Source: Collybiopsis luxurians FD-317 M1 (Eukaryota; Basidiomycota; Agaricomycetes; Agaricales; Omphalotaceae). Taken from it: a stretch of 64,000 bases of DNA. A program made the position numbers and the translations under genes. This document shows positions 50,209-60,361 of the stretch, piece by piece. The DNA is taken from positions 64,939 through 128,938 of the forward strand of contig KN834762.1 of assembly GCA_000827265.1 (NCBI GenBank). Reading direction: 5' to 3'. How positions within the stretch are numbered: the stretch's first letter is position 1; each line of letters begins with the position of its first letter. The notes beneath the pieces were generated by a model, which saw only the letters and a program-made list of their open reading frames with translations, was not told the origin of the DNA and made no database searches.

Positions 50209-53200
50209 TCACTCTTGAATCGTGATCCCGGCAACAACGTCTGTTCCTATCCTTTCGATCTCTCCTAGTACCCCCATCTCATTCAACGTCACCATGTCCT
50301 TATCTTTGCTTTTCTTCGATTTGTTCTGAGCTCCCGAGTTCTGTGCGTTTTTCAGTTAGCAAATGAAACTCTTCGGGAAGAGCCAGAAGTTAGCTTACTG
50401 ATGTCGGAATAAAGGAGAAACCGCTCAGCACCCGGAAAGGACTGGGCTCTTTCAGCGAAGGATCCCAGACAATGCCGAACTGAGTTCCGCCGAAATAATC
50501 GTAGAATATGCGGAAAGTGTCCCGGTAGACAGACTGACGCAAGAAGTGTTATCTTGATAGTAAAGACATAGTGAAAGCCAAACTTACCTGTAAATCCCGG
50601 TACAACTCTCGCGCAGGATCAAAGCCTGGCCGAACTTGGGAACCTGAATTGTCGGTGGACTGTTTATTACTCCATTTTGAGAGTTTTGATTCATCGAAAA
50701 GAACATGTTGATGATATCTCGGTATTACGGAAGGGTCGAGCTTTACAATGACGTTGTAGTCTTCGGTAGGGTGATCAAACATGCACTGTTAAACAAAAGA
50801 TAGAACGAATTGAATCAGAATCTTGATGAAATGTAGTCCGTAAACATTCTCACCAGCACCGAGCCTTTTCCGCTCAACTCCATATCTTGAAGGTAATTCC
50901 AAGTCGCTTGGGCAAGCGCTTGAACTCGGCGAGCAACTATGGCATCTGGGCCGCGCATAGTCCAGATTGCGCCTTCTTCGTCCATCCTGGTCCGAATTTT
51001 CCATACACCAGTACTGGCGGCAGTGACTGCTTTCGGTTGTGCCGAGACCGAAACTGTGGAGCCATACAAAGGTACGAAAAGACCCTCTTCCCACCTCCAA
51101 TCCTTCAAGAACCGAATTAAAGAAGCGAAACCACGTTCTTTGCTGCCAGGAACGGACATGCGATCCAAAACATTATGATTCCCGCTCTCCTGCTCTTTGT
51201 CAACTTCGGCATCCCAGCCCTCTCTGACAAAGAACTGCGCGCAAATCAATTCAATCACTTCTTCGGAGACATGTCCGCCCAGAAGCCAGTGAGATGCGAA
51301 CCAACGTTTCGCTAGTCTAACCGTTCCCGCAAACGCAGAAAAATGATGACATAGCTTGGCAATCGCGCGGTGATGCTGTGGTGAATGGATGAAGAGCCGA
51401 GTATAGGCCTCTCGAGCTTGAACCGCATCATGATACTCCTTGCCTTTCCCTGCCGCCTTGGATTTTACAGTGATGTGAGGTAGTCCTGAAGTGTTGTTGA
51501 TGATACGATCAAGCAACGTTGCCTCTCGATCTTGCCAGATACGCCCAGAGAACGTCCATCCCTCCGCAGTGATGATTTCTAAACGAGCAACATCCTGGAC
51601 TTCCGAGTCTATCGTACCGCGCCTTACGACAACAGACGCTTGGCAACCAGAGATGGACACCATCAAACCCTTCGCGATCCTCTCTAAAAACGCAAGTTTA
51701 ACCTTTTGAATCGCCTTCAAGTCATCCGGCCATCTCGAAGATCTCTCAAACTCGATTATGAAGTCGATTGGATGAACGTATTTTGCGTTCGGTGGGAGCA
51801 CTGATGCAATGGAGGAAGGGAGTGGAACAGGACTGAAGACACTCGTGTAACGCAAGGCGTCTGAGGCGGCACTGATATTCATAACCGACAACGGTAACGT
51901 TTTATCATCCTCGGAAAGCGCCTTGATTGACTTGACGAGATCATCAAACGCTGCAAGAGCTCCTTTGGACCCAGTGGCCAATCCAGAGCCGACATAATAC
52001 CTTGATATCAACTCGGGTAGCCTCAGCTGCGCGTCGAATGATGTCTGCCACGTATGTACCGCGTCGTCTGGAATATTGAAATGACGCTGGAGAACATGCC
52101 TGACGATCTTGCTCGGAATATGAGCTTTTTCATCTACAGTTCGAACATCCCAGACAACGCTTTCAATGATACTCCCATCTTTGAATCGACGTAGCTCGGC
52201 TTTATCGCCCCAGAACTCACGGAAGGTCTCGATGATGGCCGGATCAGTCTCTGCAGCGGAAGGTCCATGGTCGACTTGGCGAAAAGCATGCGCGGCGTTG
52301 TATATCAGGCCTATATGAACAACATGGGATGTGGACGGATGAGCTTGGGAGAGGGGACGAAGGGTAGGGGTAGAGTGTAGGATGACCAAAGTTTTGATTC
52401 GGTTGCCTAGGCTTTGGGAAAGGAGAGAGGAAAGGGAGGAAAGGATGGCATTGGATGCGGAACCCGAGTCCAAAATTAGATGTACATTGGGCTTTCGAGG
52501 TTTGACGGTCGACAGATCCACACTGCTTGTATGTCACTACGAGAGGTAACAGAATAAAATATGAACTAACCGAATCACCGCGTCAAAGCGCGTTTGAAGA
52601 TCCCTGTGGTCTTTCAGGAAGACGTCGGGGAACGGGTCAGCTGAAGAAGAAGAATCGTTGAGTATCTCGAGTGTTTTTTGGGCATCGCTGCTCAACTTGA
52701 AACGGACGCTCAGGCTTGAATAGGGTACAATAAAGATAACACTCACCAGCTTCAGGGAGCCTGTTGGGACACCAGTGAGAACATTGATAGTGGAGGATGA
52801 ATCGACAAAGACAGCGTCATGGTTCGAATGGTATTCGTCGGGTGTATACTACAGGTGTTCAACAGGTGAGAGCAGGAAACAGGAAAAAAAATTTCGGTTT
52901 TACTCTATGGCCTTCGTTTGCTTTCACGAAGATTGGGTCGTTCTCAAAATCGTGCTTTGCTAGACCAGTCCAAATATTAAACCTGGTCATGATGGAATCG
53001 AGACTCGTCAAACATACCTAAGAAATCCAATGCTGCTCTGAAAAGTTGATACGAACTTAAGCCTTTTCCGAGTGGCTTGCTCTTTGCCCGTCCAGCCCTC
53101 TTCCCGGCACTCGTTGGTTCTTCGCCCAAAATCAAATACATCAACAAGGCACTCCACCAGAATCCCTTTCCATCGAATCCTCGAACGGATAGTCCTGGTC

Positions 53201-54497
53201 CTCCGCATTCTCCGTATCCTCGTTGATTCGCCCACACTCGCAGTAAGGTCAGCGCATCACTGAAGGCTGGGACACTCTGCTGGATCGCGTGAGTGGAAAG
53301 AAGTTGCGGTCTTGGGACGAGAGAAGTTAGGAGAGCGGTATTGTATTGAGGGGAAGGTGACTTTGACAAGTTATCGCCGTCGCTGTCGGTAGAGATTTCT
53401 GATGTGACCCGGATATTGGAGTGAGCGGGAGAGAGTCGATGTAGGGATATAGGTGATTGGGGGGAGAGCGTAGGGATGATGTAAATTCGAGCATTGAGTT
53501 TAGTAAAATCAACAGCAGAACCATCTATTTCCTTCGTTAGTGATGCCGGAGAACAGTGTTGCAAGGTCTACGTACCACTTCTAGGTTCAAGCACTAATTT
53601 TGTTAACCGAGGATCATCATTCGTAGATATATACGAGACATCAACGTTCAACGTAGATTCAGAGTTTGCTATGGCCGCAGCAATAGTGGCAAGATAGAAA
53701 GCTTTCTTATGGAAAAATCGGCCATTTAAATAATCTTTTTCTTGAAACAGATTCTTCCATATTGATCAGTATGTGTGGAAAGAAACAGTGATTTTTCAAA
53801 CTTACTGAAGGCATTTCCACGGCTAGATCAACTCCGTACTTGGAACCCCCCGGGCCCTTGACGGAGGTGTTGTTTGCCCAACTTCCGACGAGTGTAATAT
53901 CACTTGGTTTCGCGAATGCAACTTTCCAGTTGGTTTCTTCTGTAGGAAGTGGGGCTGGATATGGCACTGATATACCATTTTTAAGTAGGTCTCTTGCAGC
54001 TCTCAATGGATGTTTGGGCGCGACATCAGGGAGACTTGAGAGAAAAGTGTGAAGAGAAAGAAGAAAACGTTCTAATGGGAGCTTCCTTTTCGATTTTGGT
54101 TGAACGTTGGGTAAGAGAGCATCAATCTTAAAGCCGGTAAAATAAAGCTGAATCGAGCAGAGCAAATTTATTTTACCTGCAATTTGAATGTATTAGAACG
54201 ATACAGATCGCTTGCGTCTCTGATTGCGCGAATCTCTTCCCCCGTGGGTTGCTGTGATTTTTTACTGGAGGTATTGTCTTGTTGAATTCCACCCCATTCT
54301 TCTTCGTCAACGTCGGGTTCTACATCGTTCTCGGGTTCCTCTTCATCACTGGCGAATGATTGAGCTGGATCTGGAGAAAGCTTCCTGAGCTAAAGGTCTA
54401 TTTGATTAGATGAGAGAATGAGCATTCATGCAAGATTGAGACTTGCTTTGCGAGAACCTGAGGGTTCTCCCCGTTTCCGCTTTAATTCTGCAGTCAT
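50209..54497 (-). CDS. UTP22: U3 snoRNP / SSU processome protein Utp22 (Nrap family)
   Basis: Nucleolar protein of the small-subunit processome, needed for 18S rRNA maturation. Twelve exons (minus): 54447-54497, 54177-54389, 53806-54126, 53576-53753, 53018-53524, 52904-52959, 52747-52848, 52571-52695, 50854-52525, 50588-50785, 50399-50533, 50209-50340; sum 1229 aa, normal for the family. Landmarks: LQIDALLPNVQPK, DITLVGSWANNTSVKGPGG (nucleotidyltransferase-like fold), NLFQEKDYLNGRFFHKKAFY, LLRVWANQRGYGECGGPGLS, FREFWGDKAELRRFKDGSII, VRLAKRWFASHWLLGGHVSE, EERGFASLIRFLKDWRWEEG-type segment, and the C-terminal FRIFYDYFGGTQFGIVWDPS. The first intron (54446-54390) needs a GC donor (GCAAGT); a GT alternative runs into a stop. 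Confidence 0.95.
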
Positions 54498-55049
54498 TGC
54501 AATTGAACAACTTGCATAAAAATTTTAGCGCCCAGATTCTCACATACTCAATTTGGAAAGTTTCCGCTTGCAATTCTCAATTCTCATTTTGTTGCGACAT
54601 TCGAAAACTGGTCCAGGGTTATTTTCTCAAGAGTCAAACATCAAAATTTGGAAAAATAATTTTGTTCCGGAGAAGCCAAGTATATTATAGCGGTCTTGCG
54701 ATTCTTCGGGGCCCTTTGAGCTGTGTAGTGTGTTGATCTTCGTTTCGGATATCAAACGGTCGAAACTTCGCGACATCACGCAGAAATTGGAAATCGCTCC
54801 ACTCGCGAGCTAGGCAAGTATAAAATGTAGAACGGTCCGTCAAATGGTCGCTTAAAGCCTGGTGCTTTCCTTTTCTTTTCCTTCGATCTGCAGTCGTCCT
54901 CTTTCTCCGGCTGGTCCGGTTGGAATATCATTTCTGCGTTCTTTGCTTGATTTTTCTGTACCTTTAGCATTAATCTTGGTATGGGCTCTTTCCTCGATAA
55001 GGATTACAACAACCTTCTAATTCTACTTCAAGATTGAAAGATTTCCCTC
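54498..55049. promoter_or_regulatory. Divergent promoter region, UTP22 / secreted repeat protein
   Basis: 552 bp between divergent starts. A TATA-like gtataaaa lies at 54819-54826, about 225 bp before the secreted-protein ATG, followed by pyrimidine-rich DNA typical of highly expressed fungal genes. Confidence 0.4.
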
Positions 55050-56205
55050 ATGCGCTTCCAACTACTCTCTTCTTTCGTCTTTCTCGCGTTTTCTCTGACT
55101 GCTAACGGTGCTCCCGCTTACGATCCACGCAGTAACGCCCTGGCAGCCTCCTACAACGTCCATAGCCGTGATGCTGCAGACTCCTACAACGCCTTCCACC
55201 GTAGAGCGGGTGTTTCTACCGGTACTGTGAGCAAGCTCGCAGGTCTAGGGAAGAAGCTGACAGGTAAACTGAAAACGGTCGCGAAGAGCGAATCAAAACC
55301 TGCCGCCAAGCCAGCTGAACCGAAACCTGCCGCTAAAGACCAACATCAGCCTGCTCCCTCCGCCAAAGAGGAACACCCTAAGCCTGCCCCTGCTGCTCAG
55401 GCAAAAGCAGCTGAACACCCCGCCCCCGCCGCGAAGAAACCAGAGGAGCACCATCCATCTGCTACTGCCGCGAAGGACCAACATAAGGCAGAACCGGCGA
55501 AGAAACCGGAGGAGCATCCCCCGGCAAAGGCAGCTGAACACCCCGCCCCCGCCGCCAAGGAACAACATAAGGCAGAACCAGCGAAGAAACCAGAGGAACA
55601 CGCTCAAGCGAAGGCCGCTGAACATCCCGCCTCTGCCGCGAAGGATCAACATAAGGCAGAGCCGGCGAAGAAACCAGAGGAGCACGCTCAGGCGAAGGCC
55701 GCTGAACACCCCGCCCCTGCCGCGAACGATCAACATAAGGCTGAACCAGCGAAGAAACCGGAGGAGCACGCCCAAGCAAAGGCCGCTGAACATCCTGCCC
55801 CAGCCGCCAAAGACCAACACGGAGCTGAACCAGCAAAGAAACCGGAGGAGAAAGGTGAACACAAGCCTGCGGAAGGAGCATCGCCTGCTCATGAAGCTGC
55901 AAAAGAAGGGGAAGCACCGAAAGCTGACGCAAAGGAAGCGGCGGGGGCTCAGAAATCCTCTTTCAGGCAGAACATGAAGGACAAAGAAGTCATGGTGGCT
56001 GGTTTGCAAGCGATTGGTACCATTGCAGGTGGCGCCGCTGGGGCAGGCGCAGTCGGCTCAGATCTTTCTGGTGACTCCAGCATGAGCGGATACGGTGATG
56101 GTACTCTTGATAGTACTGGTACTGGGGTAAGTCGTTTACACAGGGCCATCTACTCCTTAGTCTGACTGTTTTTTCATCTTGCGTATATAGACCGGCGTGT
56201 ATTAA
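55050..56205 (+). CDS. Secreted Lys/Glu/Pro/Ala-rich tandem-repeat protein
   Basis: Exons 55050-56126 and 56191-56205 give 363 aa. A signal peptide (MRFQLLSSFVFLAFSLTANG) is followed by a short propeptide-like stretch, then about 160 residues of repeats (see the repeat entry). The C-terminal part has an Ala/Gly-rich hydrophobic segment (LQAIGTIAGGAAGAGAVGSD) and ends STGTGTGVY. No Cys in the mature protein. Composition is high in Lys, Glu, His and Pro with almost no bulky residues, so the repeats are probably disordered and highly charged. Candidates are a wall-associated polyelectrolyte, a stress-type protectant or an effector; none is proven. The TATA box suggests strong expression. Confidence 0.8.
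55401..55859 (+). repeat. 84-bp tandem repeats in the secreted protein gene
   Basis: Four near-identical 28-codon units run 55524-55607, 55608-55691, 55692-55775 and 55776-55859, each with core EHPAPAAKDQHKAEPAKK followed by PEEHAQAKAA. A longer, diverged first unit begins at 55401. Differences are mostly third-codon or single conservative changes, so duplication is recent or homogenised. Confidence 0.9.
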
Positions 56206-56558
56206 GATGAGCTAGGAGGGGTAGCGTTTTTGGCTCCAGATGACTTCTTCGCATTCATCTGACTTGGTTTAAACGTATGTAACGTGTAGGTACACGTCCA
56301 AGCAAATATATGATATGAAGTGAAAGTAATGCAGCCAATCAAAATTGAGCAACAAAGAACCCATCTTTGTTGGGCGAAAGAAAGCAATATCACGGCTTGT
56401 CCCGAAGTGGCGCCAGTTCCAAATATGGCTTGTGAAGTACAAAGACTTTTATTGTTCTAAACAATACAGGAAGGGTCCAAGCTCCCGCGCTCTTATAACA
56501 CTGTGGGTTTTGACCTCGCCCACATCTTTCCACCTTCCCCTCTAACTATCTACTCGAA
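56206..56558. promoter_or_regulatory. Intergenic region with TATA-like element
   Basis: 353 bp in tandem orientation; tataa at 56495-56499 lies about 60 bp before the next ATG. No gene. Confidence 0.4.
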
Positions 56559-57911
56559 ATGAGCACGCAGACGAAACTCTTCCGTCGCGGTCGAATCAAT
56601 GCAGAGGATCTGATTGAGCAGGATCCAGTGTTCATCTCTGATTACGCCGAGGTCCATCGCTACTTTTCTTTGTTGTATTGCTCGCATAGCTCACAAACTC
56701 CTTTAGCGTTACGATATCTCCAGCAATATACCTGTAAAAGACATCGTCGCCAGAATTTTTCAAGGAAAAACAGAGTTCATTCCCATTCTCCCGAATCACA
56801 CATGGAAGCTTGAAGGCGATCGCATCATGTTAACGGGTCGACGAGAGCCACCCAAACATCCTGACTATCTTGCTTCTGGTCGTTCGCCCAAAAAGTCTGG
56901 CTCTCAGTATACTTTCCCCGAGCCACCCGAAGACACATACTCTCGCTCACCAAGCCCTGTTTCCGACGATCTCCCAAACAAATCATCAACTCATCCTGTC
57001 CCCGAGAACAATAAAGGTGCCCAACCTGCACCTGTTGTTACTACGGTGCAGCATGTGTACAATGGGTATTACGAAGGGCGTGTCAAGTTTGTCACCGAGG
57101 TCCAAGCACTAACAGAAGAGATTGAAAAACTTTCTGCTGATACTGTGCGAGTTCTGGGCGAAATATCCCAGGAACGAGACAGTACCCGACAACTTCTCAA
57201 GGCTGTGGAGGTCATTTGTGGCAAGGAGTTTCTCGACAACCTCATGAGAGATGTCCATGCCACAACGAATTTTGAGTTGAATAAAACGTTTGGCACTAAT
57301 ACGTCATTCCAGTCAGCGTTCTGGGAGGTTGCAGACAGTAGCGGAGGGAAAATGTCAGTTACCAACTTGATTTATTCTCAAAAGCTTCAACTGATCTAGA
57401 TCTCCTCAGTCGAAGCAAAAAGCCCACGAACAAGAAGGAAATTTTCAGTGTATCTGGGGGGTCCGATTCCCTCTTGAATCAACCTGGGGCGCACTCAGCC
57501 AACGCAACGTCGCAAGCCGCTTCATCATCCGAGCAGTCCAGTCCAGAAGCCGGGGCCGGACCCTCTGCGGGTCTTCCCGCCTCCTCACAGGATGCTTCAG
57601 CTTCAACATCCACGCAGTCGGGAACGGCCTCAACTCAACCCGCAGGAACCTCCACTTTGCCACAACCCCGTCGGCCGCGCCCTTTACAACGCAACTACGA
57701 ACGGCTCTACATGAACCCGGACGGCACTTTGGAGTTGAAGGACTATCGTACGCCAGAATGGCTAGAACGCATGAAAGAGCAGGAGCGGCAAATGCAGAAA
57801 GCGTCGGATCGTTACGCCGTAGAGGCAATCGTGAAAGAATCTTACCCGCGGTATCCTGTGGGGTATATCAAGCCGCACAATGGCGATTTCAATACGTTCA
57901 CCTACCCGTAG
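56559..57911 (+). CDS. Protein of unknown function with a central coiled coil
   Basis: Exons 56559-56651, 56707-57353, 57410-57911 give 413 aa. No family recognised. The N-terminus (TKLFRRGRINAEDLIEQDP, then VKDIVARIFQGKTEFIPIL and HTWKLEGDRIMLTGRRE) looks like a small folded domain. Next come a Ser/Pro-rich linker with many SP dipeptides, a helical region with heptad-like spacing (about 150-205: VKFVTEVQALTEEIEKLSAD, ISQERDSTRQLLKAVEVI), a Ser/Thr/Ala/Gln-rich disordered stretch (about 265-335) and a conserved-looking C-terminus (LQRNYERLYMNPDGTLEL, YRTPEWLERMKEQERQMQ, ESYPRYPVGYIKPHNGDF). Both introns were chosen because they keep the frame; the second uses the acceptor at 57409. Confidence 0.72.
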
Positions 57912-58085
57912 AGTCGAGATTCTTCTTTCTTATTCCCCTTCTTCTTGTCTTGTCTCTATTACGAGTCACTTACAGATTGTGTAAATTTTACCTATGATTA
58001 CGCCAGCAGTGCTAAAGTTCACTCGCTTTCCGACAAAATTAGTTTCCGTCGACGGAAAAAAGTTCTATTTGCAAGTAATGGACAA

Positions 58086-59306
58086 TCAGAATCGGTGGTT
58101 AATACTGTTAGTGAAGGCCGCCTGAGTTGGAGTCGTTGGGGTTGAGGACGAGCCAAAGGAATTCTGGGGCGTCGAGAACGCATACGAGGTACTCATTCCC
58201 GCCGAACCAAGACCATAAGGTTGCAATGGCGAAGTCGAGATTTCAAGCGCAGGGAGCGTATGTGGACTGTTGGGTTGACTCGCAGGCTTGTGTGTCAACA
58301 AGAGCGGTTTAATACCGGATACGAAATCGGCTCGAGAAGGAGTTAGCGGCGTAGCCGGGGGACTATTGCTTGAAGAAGTCCTACGGGGCGTCGAGACTGC
58401 ATCCCAAGAGTGCTGCTGGATCCCACCTGCTATGCCCTGCGCTCCCGGCGTCACCACATCATGGATGGCTGATATCGGAACTCCATCATTGCCCATCATC
58501 ATACTCATGGTCGCTGGTTTGAAGTTTGGGATAGGACGCGGTTCGCCGATGGACAAAGGATCCACCGGTCCACTTCGTCGGGGTTTCTTCTCGAGGTCTG
58601 GATCCGCGGCGCATTGCTTGAGGTCTTCGAGGTAGGAAAAAGCCATGATGCAAGTATCTGCAAAGAATGAGTGATATTTTTTTCGGATTGTTCAAGATCC
58701 TTACACAATTCAAAAATCCACGTCAACACATAGATGGCTATCGCTGTACTCCTGTGCATTGCAATGGGCGTATAACACCGCTGAGTTGCCATTACATCGT
58801 GATTGGAAACACGACTTAGGCATGCCGCAATTTCATCTTCCGTTCTGACGTGATTCACCATCGCTAGGAAAAAGCTACCACCGCCAAAACTCAAGAGTAA
58901 ATGGATCCCGAGTATAACCAAGAACCCCAGAGCATGGGTTCGTCGTTTCAGGGACGCCGATGCAACTCTTAAGTCGATAGGAGTGAGATTAATACCTTGG
59001 TAGCAGAATGGCAAAACCACACACCCGTAAATTCCGGTTAAGCCCAGAATCGTGAAGAGAACAGCATGAACATAGAGTGCAATACTATAGGGCGACGGGA
59101 CAGGGTAAACTTTGAGTTTGTGCACCTGCAACCAACCGGTGATTGCAACGATAAGTCCACATATGATCCAGACGTAGGAAAGAACCTGTATCGAAGGATG
59201 ATCAATTCGCTGAGATACGATTCAACACCGAGATCGTACGCACAAGTACTCCGAATACTGACGGCAAAAAACAGCAGAATTGCCGAGCTCGAGATGAGAA
59301 GGCCAT
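58086..59306 (-). CDS. Four-helix membrane protein of unknown function
   Basis: Exons (minus) 59259-59306, 58705-59185, 58086-58657 give 366 aa. Four predicted membrane helices lie in the first half: VLSYVWIICGLIVAITGWL, ALYVHAVLFTILGLTGIYG, THALGFLVILGIHLLLSFGG, AIAIYVLTWIFELYTCIMAF. A Cys-bearing external loop sits between helices 3 and 4 (DEIAACLSRVSNHD ... RCYTPIAM), a tetraspan arrangement reminiscent of fungal tetraspanin-like proteins. The second half is cytosolic, Ser/Thr/Pro-rich, with many possible SP/TP phosphorylation sites. The first exon is the least certain; an earlier in-frame Met exists upstream of 59306. No function assigned. Confidence 0.72.
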
Positions 59307-59802
59307 CACTTGAAAGAAAACTGAAATAGTAGACGATCTCTCAGAGATTCGTTGCGCGAAAAGATTCAGCCCAGACCAGGGGCAAGAATGGTACGACGAC
59401 ACAGTTTCGGGGCGCAGCCTCGATCTGCGAAATTTGTCGAGGAGACTAGTTTATATATACTGATACGGAAGCTGTGCTTGCAGAGTCTTACCCTGAAATC
59501 ATTTCAAATCTCAAGATCAGTCACATAAAACGCCGCCTAAAATTTGCTCCAAAACCCGGATCAGGTATGGCGTATCGAATGTTGGTCGCTCTAAAAGTAA
59601 TGGTGTAGCTGCGAGGCAGTATGGTCATTATTAGGGCATAGGACATAATTTTTTTTGTGAGACCCAGCATGTAGTGTACAGATGCATACGCCTGCGTCGA
59701 CCTCCCCAAGTCTTGCGCCTACAAATACGTCGCGTCAACGAAAATTGCATGTGGCAACAACAACTTGGTCCCGCAATCTACCAACGCAAAAGTCAAGAGA
59801 GT
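59307..59802. other. Spacer between membrane protein and RPL38
   Basis: 496 bp holding the RPL38 3' end and the promoter of the membrane-protein gene (both minus). No further feature recognised. Confidence 0.5.
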
Positions 59803-60209
59803 TTACTTCTTGGGACCTGTCACCTCAATAACATTGAGACCTTGGAGAGAGAATAAGTCGAAATTGAGGCGATAGAGAAGACCGGTGGCATACCAGGAGG
59901 AAGACTCTGTCTTAGCTTTTCAGCCTTTGCGGGATCATCCAGAGAGAGGGTGTAGAGGTATCGTGAGCATCTTAGCTTGAATTTCGTCTGGGCCTTTCCC
60001 CCCTGAACCTTGGAAGCAACTCGTTTTATACGTGCCTCTGAAGAAACGATTGATTGAGTAAATAGAAAGAAAAATGAGAGGGACACGCACGGGAGGCATC
60101 CTTGCGTTTTGAGATCTCGAGGAATTGCTTGATGTCGCTGATTTCCTTCGGCTGGACTGAAATGTGAGCTTGATGTAAGCTATAGCAGCAAAGCGGGGAC
60201 ACTGACCAT
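59803..60209 (-). CDS. RPL38: 60S ribosomal protein eL38
   Basis: Large-subunit cytosolic ribosomal protein. Exons (minus) 60207-60209, 60091-60151, 59894-60037, 59803-59840 give 81 aa. Spliced start [20 protein letters not shown], then [13 protein letters not shown] and [18 protein letters not shown], ending TGPKK; length and motifs match eL38 throughout. The first coding exon is only the ATG: joining 60207 to the acceptor at 60152 gives MPKEI, the family's usual start, while other acceptor choices add non-conserved residues. Start codon lies about 150 bp from the first in-frame ATG of the divergent SPF1 gene. Confidence 0.94.
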
Positions 60210-60361
60210 TATGTCGGCAGTTGGGGGACCCTTGGGCTTGAGTGCGAATATTCAAGTTTTGTGGACTCACGTGTTTTTGGTGGCTTGCAGTGGATTTGCC
60301 GAGGCCAGCCGAGTTGATCTGTGAGTCATCGATCCCGTGACACAATTACCAATAAGCGCTC
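60210..60361. promoter_or_regulatory. Short divergent promoter, RPL38 / SPF1
   Basis: About 150 bp between divergent start regions, so the two genes probably share core promoter elements. No TATA box seen. Confidence 0.45.

Noticed and set aside
55401..55859. CRISPR-like array
   Set aside because: The units are contiguous and in frame with a coding sequence, without unique spacers.
55293..56009. 238-codon minus-strand frame opposite the repeat protein
   Set aside because: Open only because the sense repeats are periodic; its translation is a Leu/Phe/Arg-rich shadow of the same 84-bp units.
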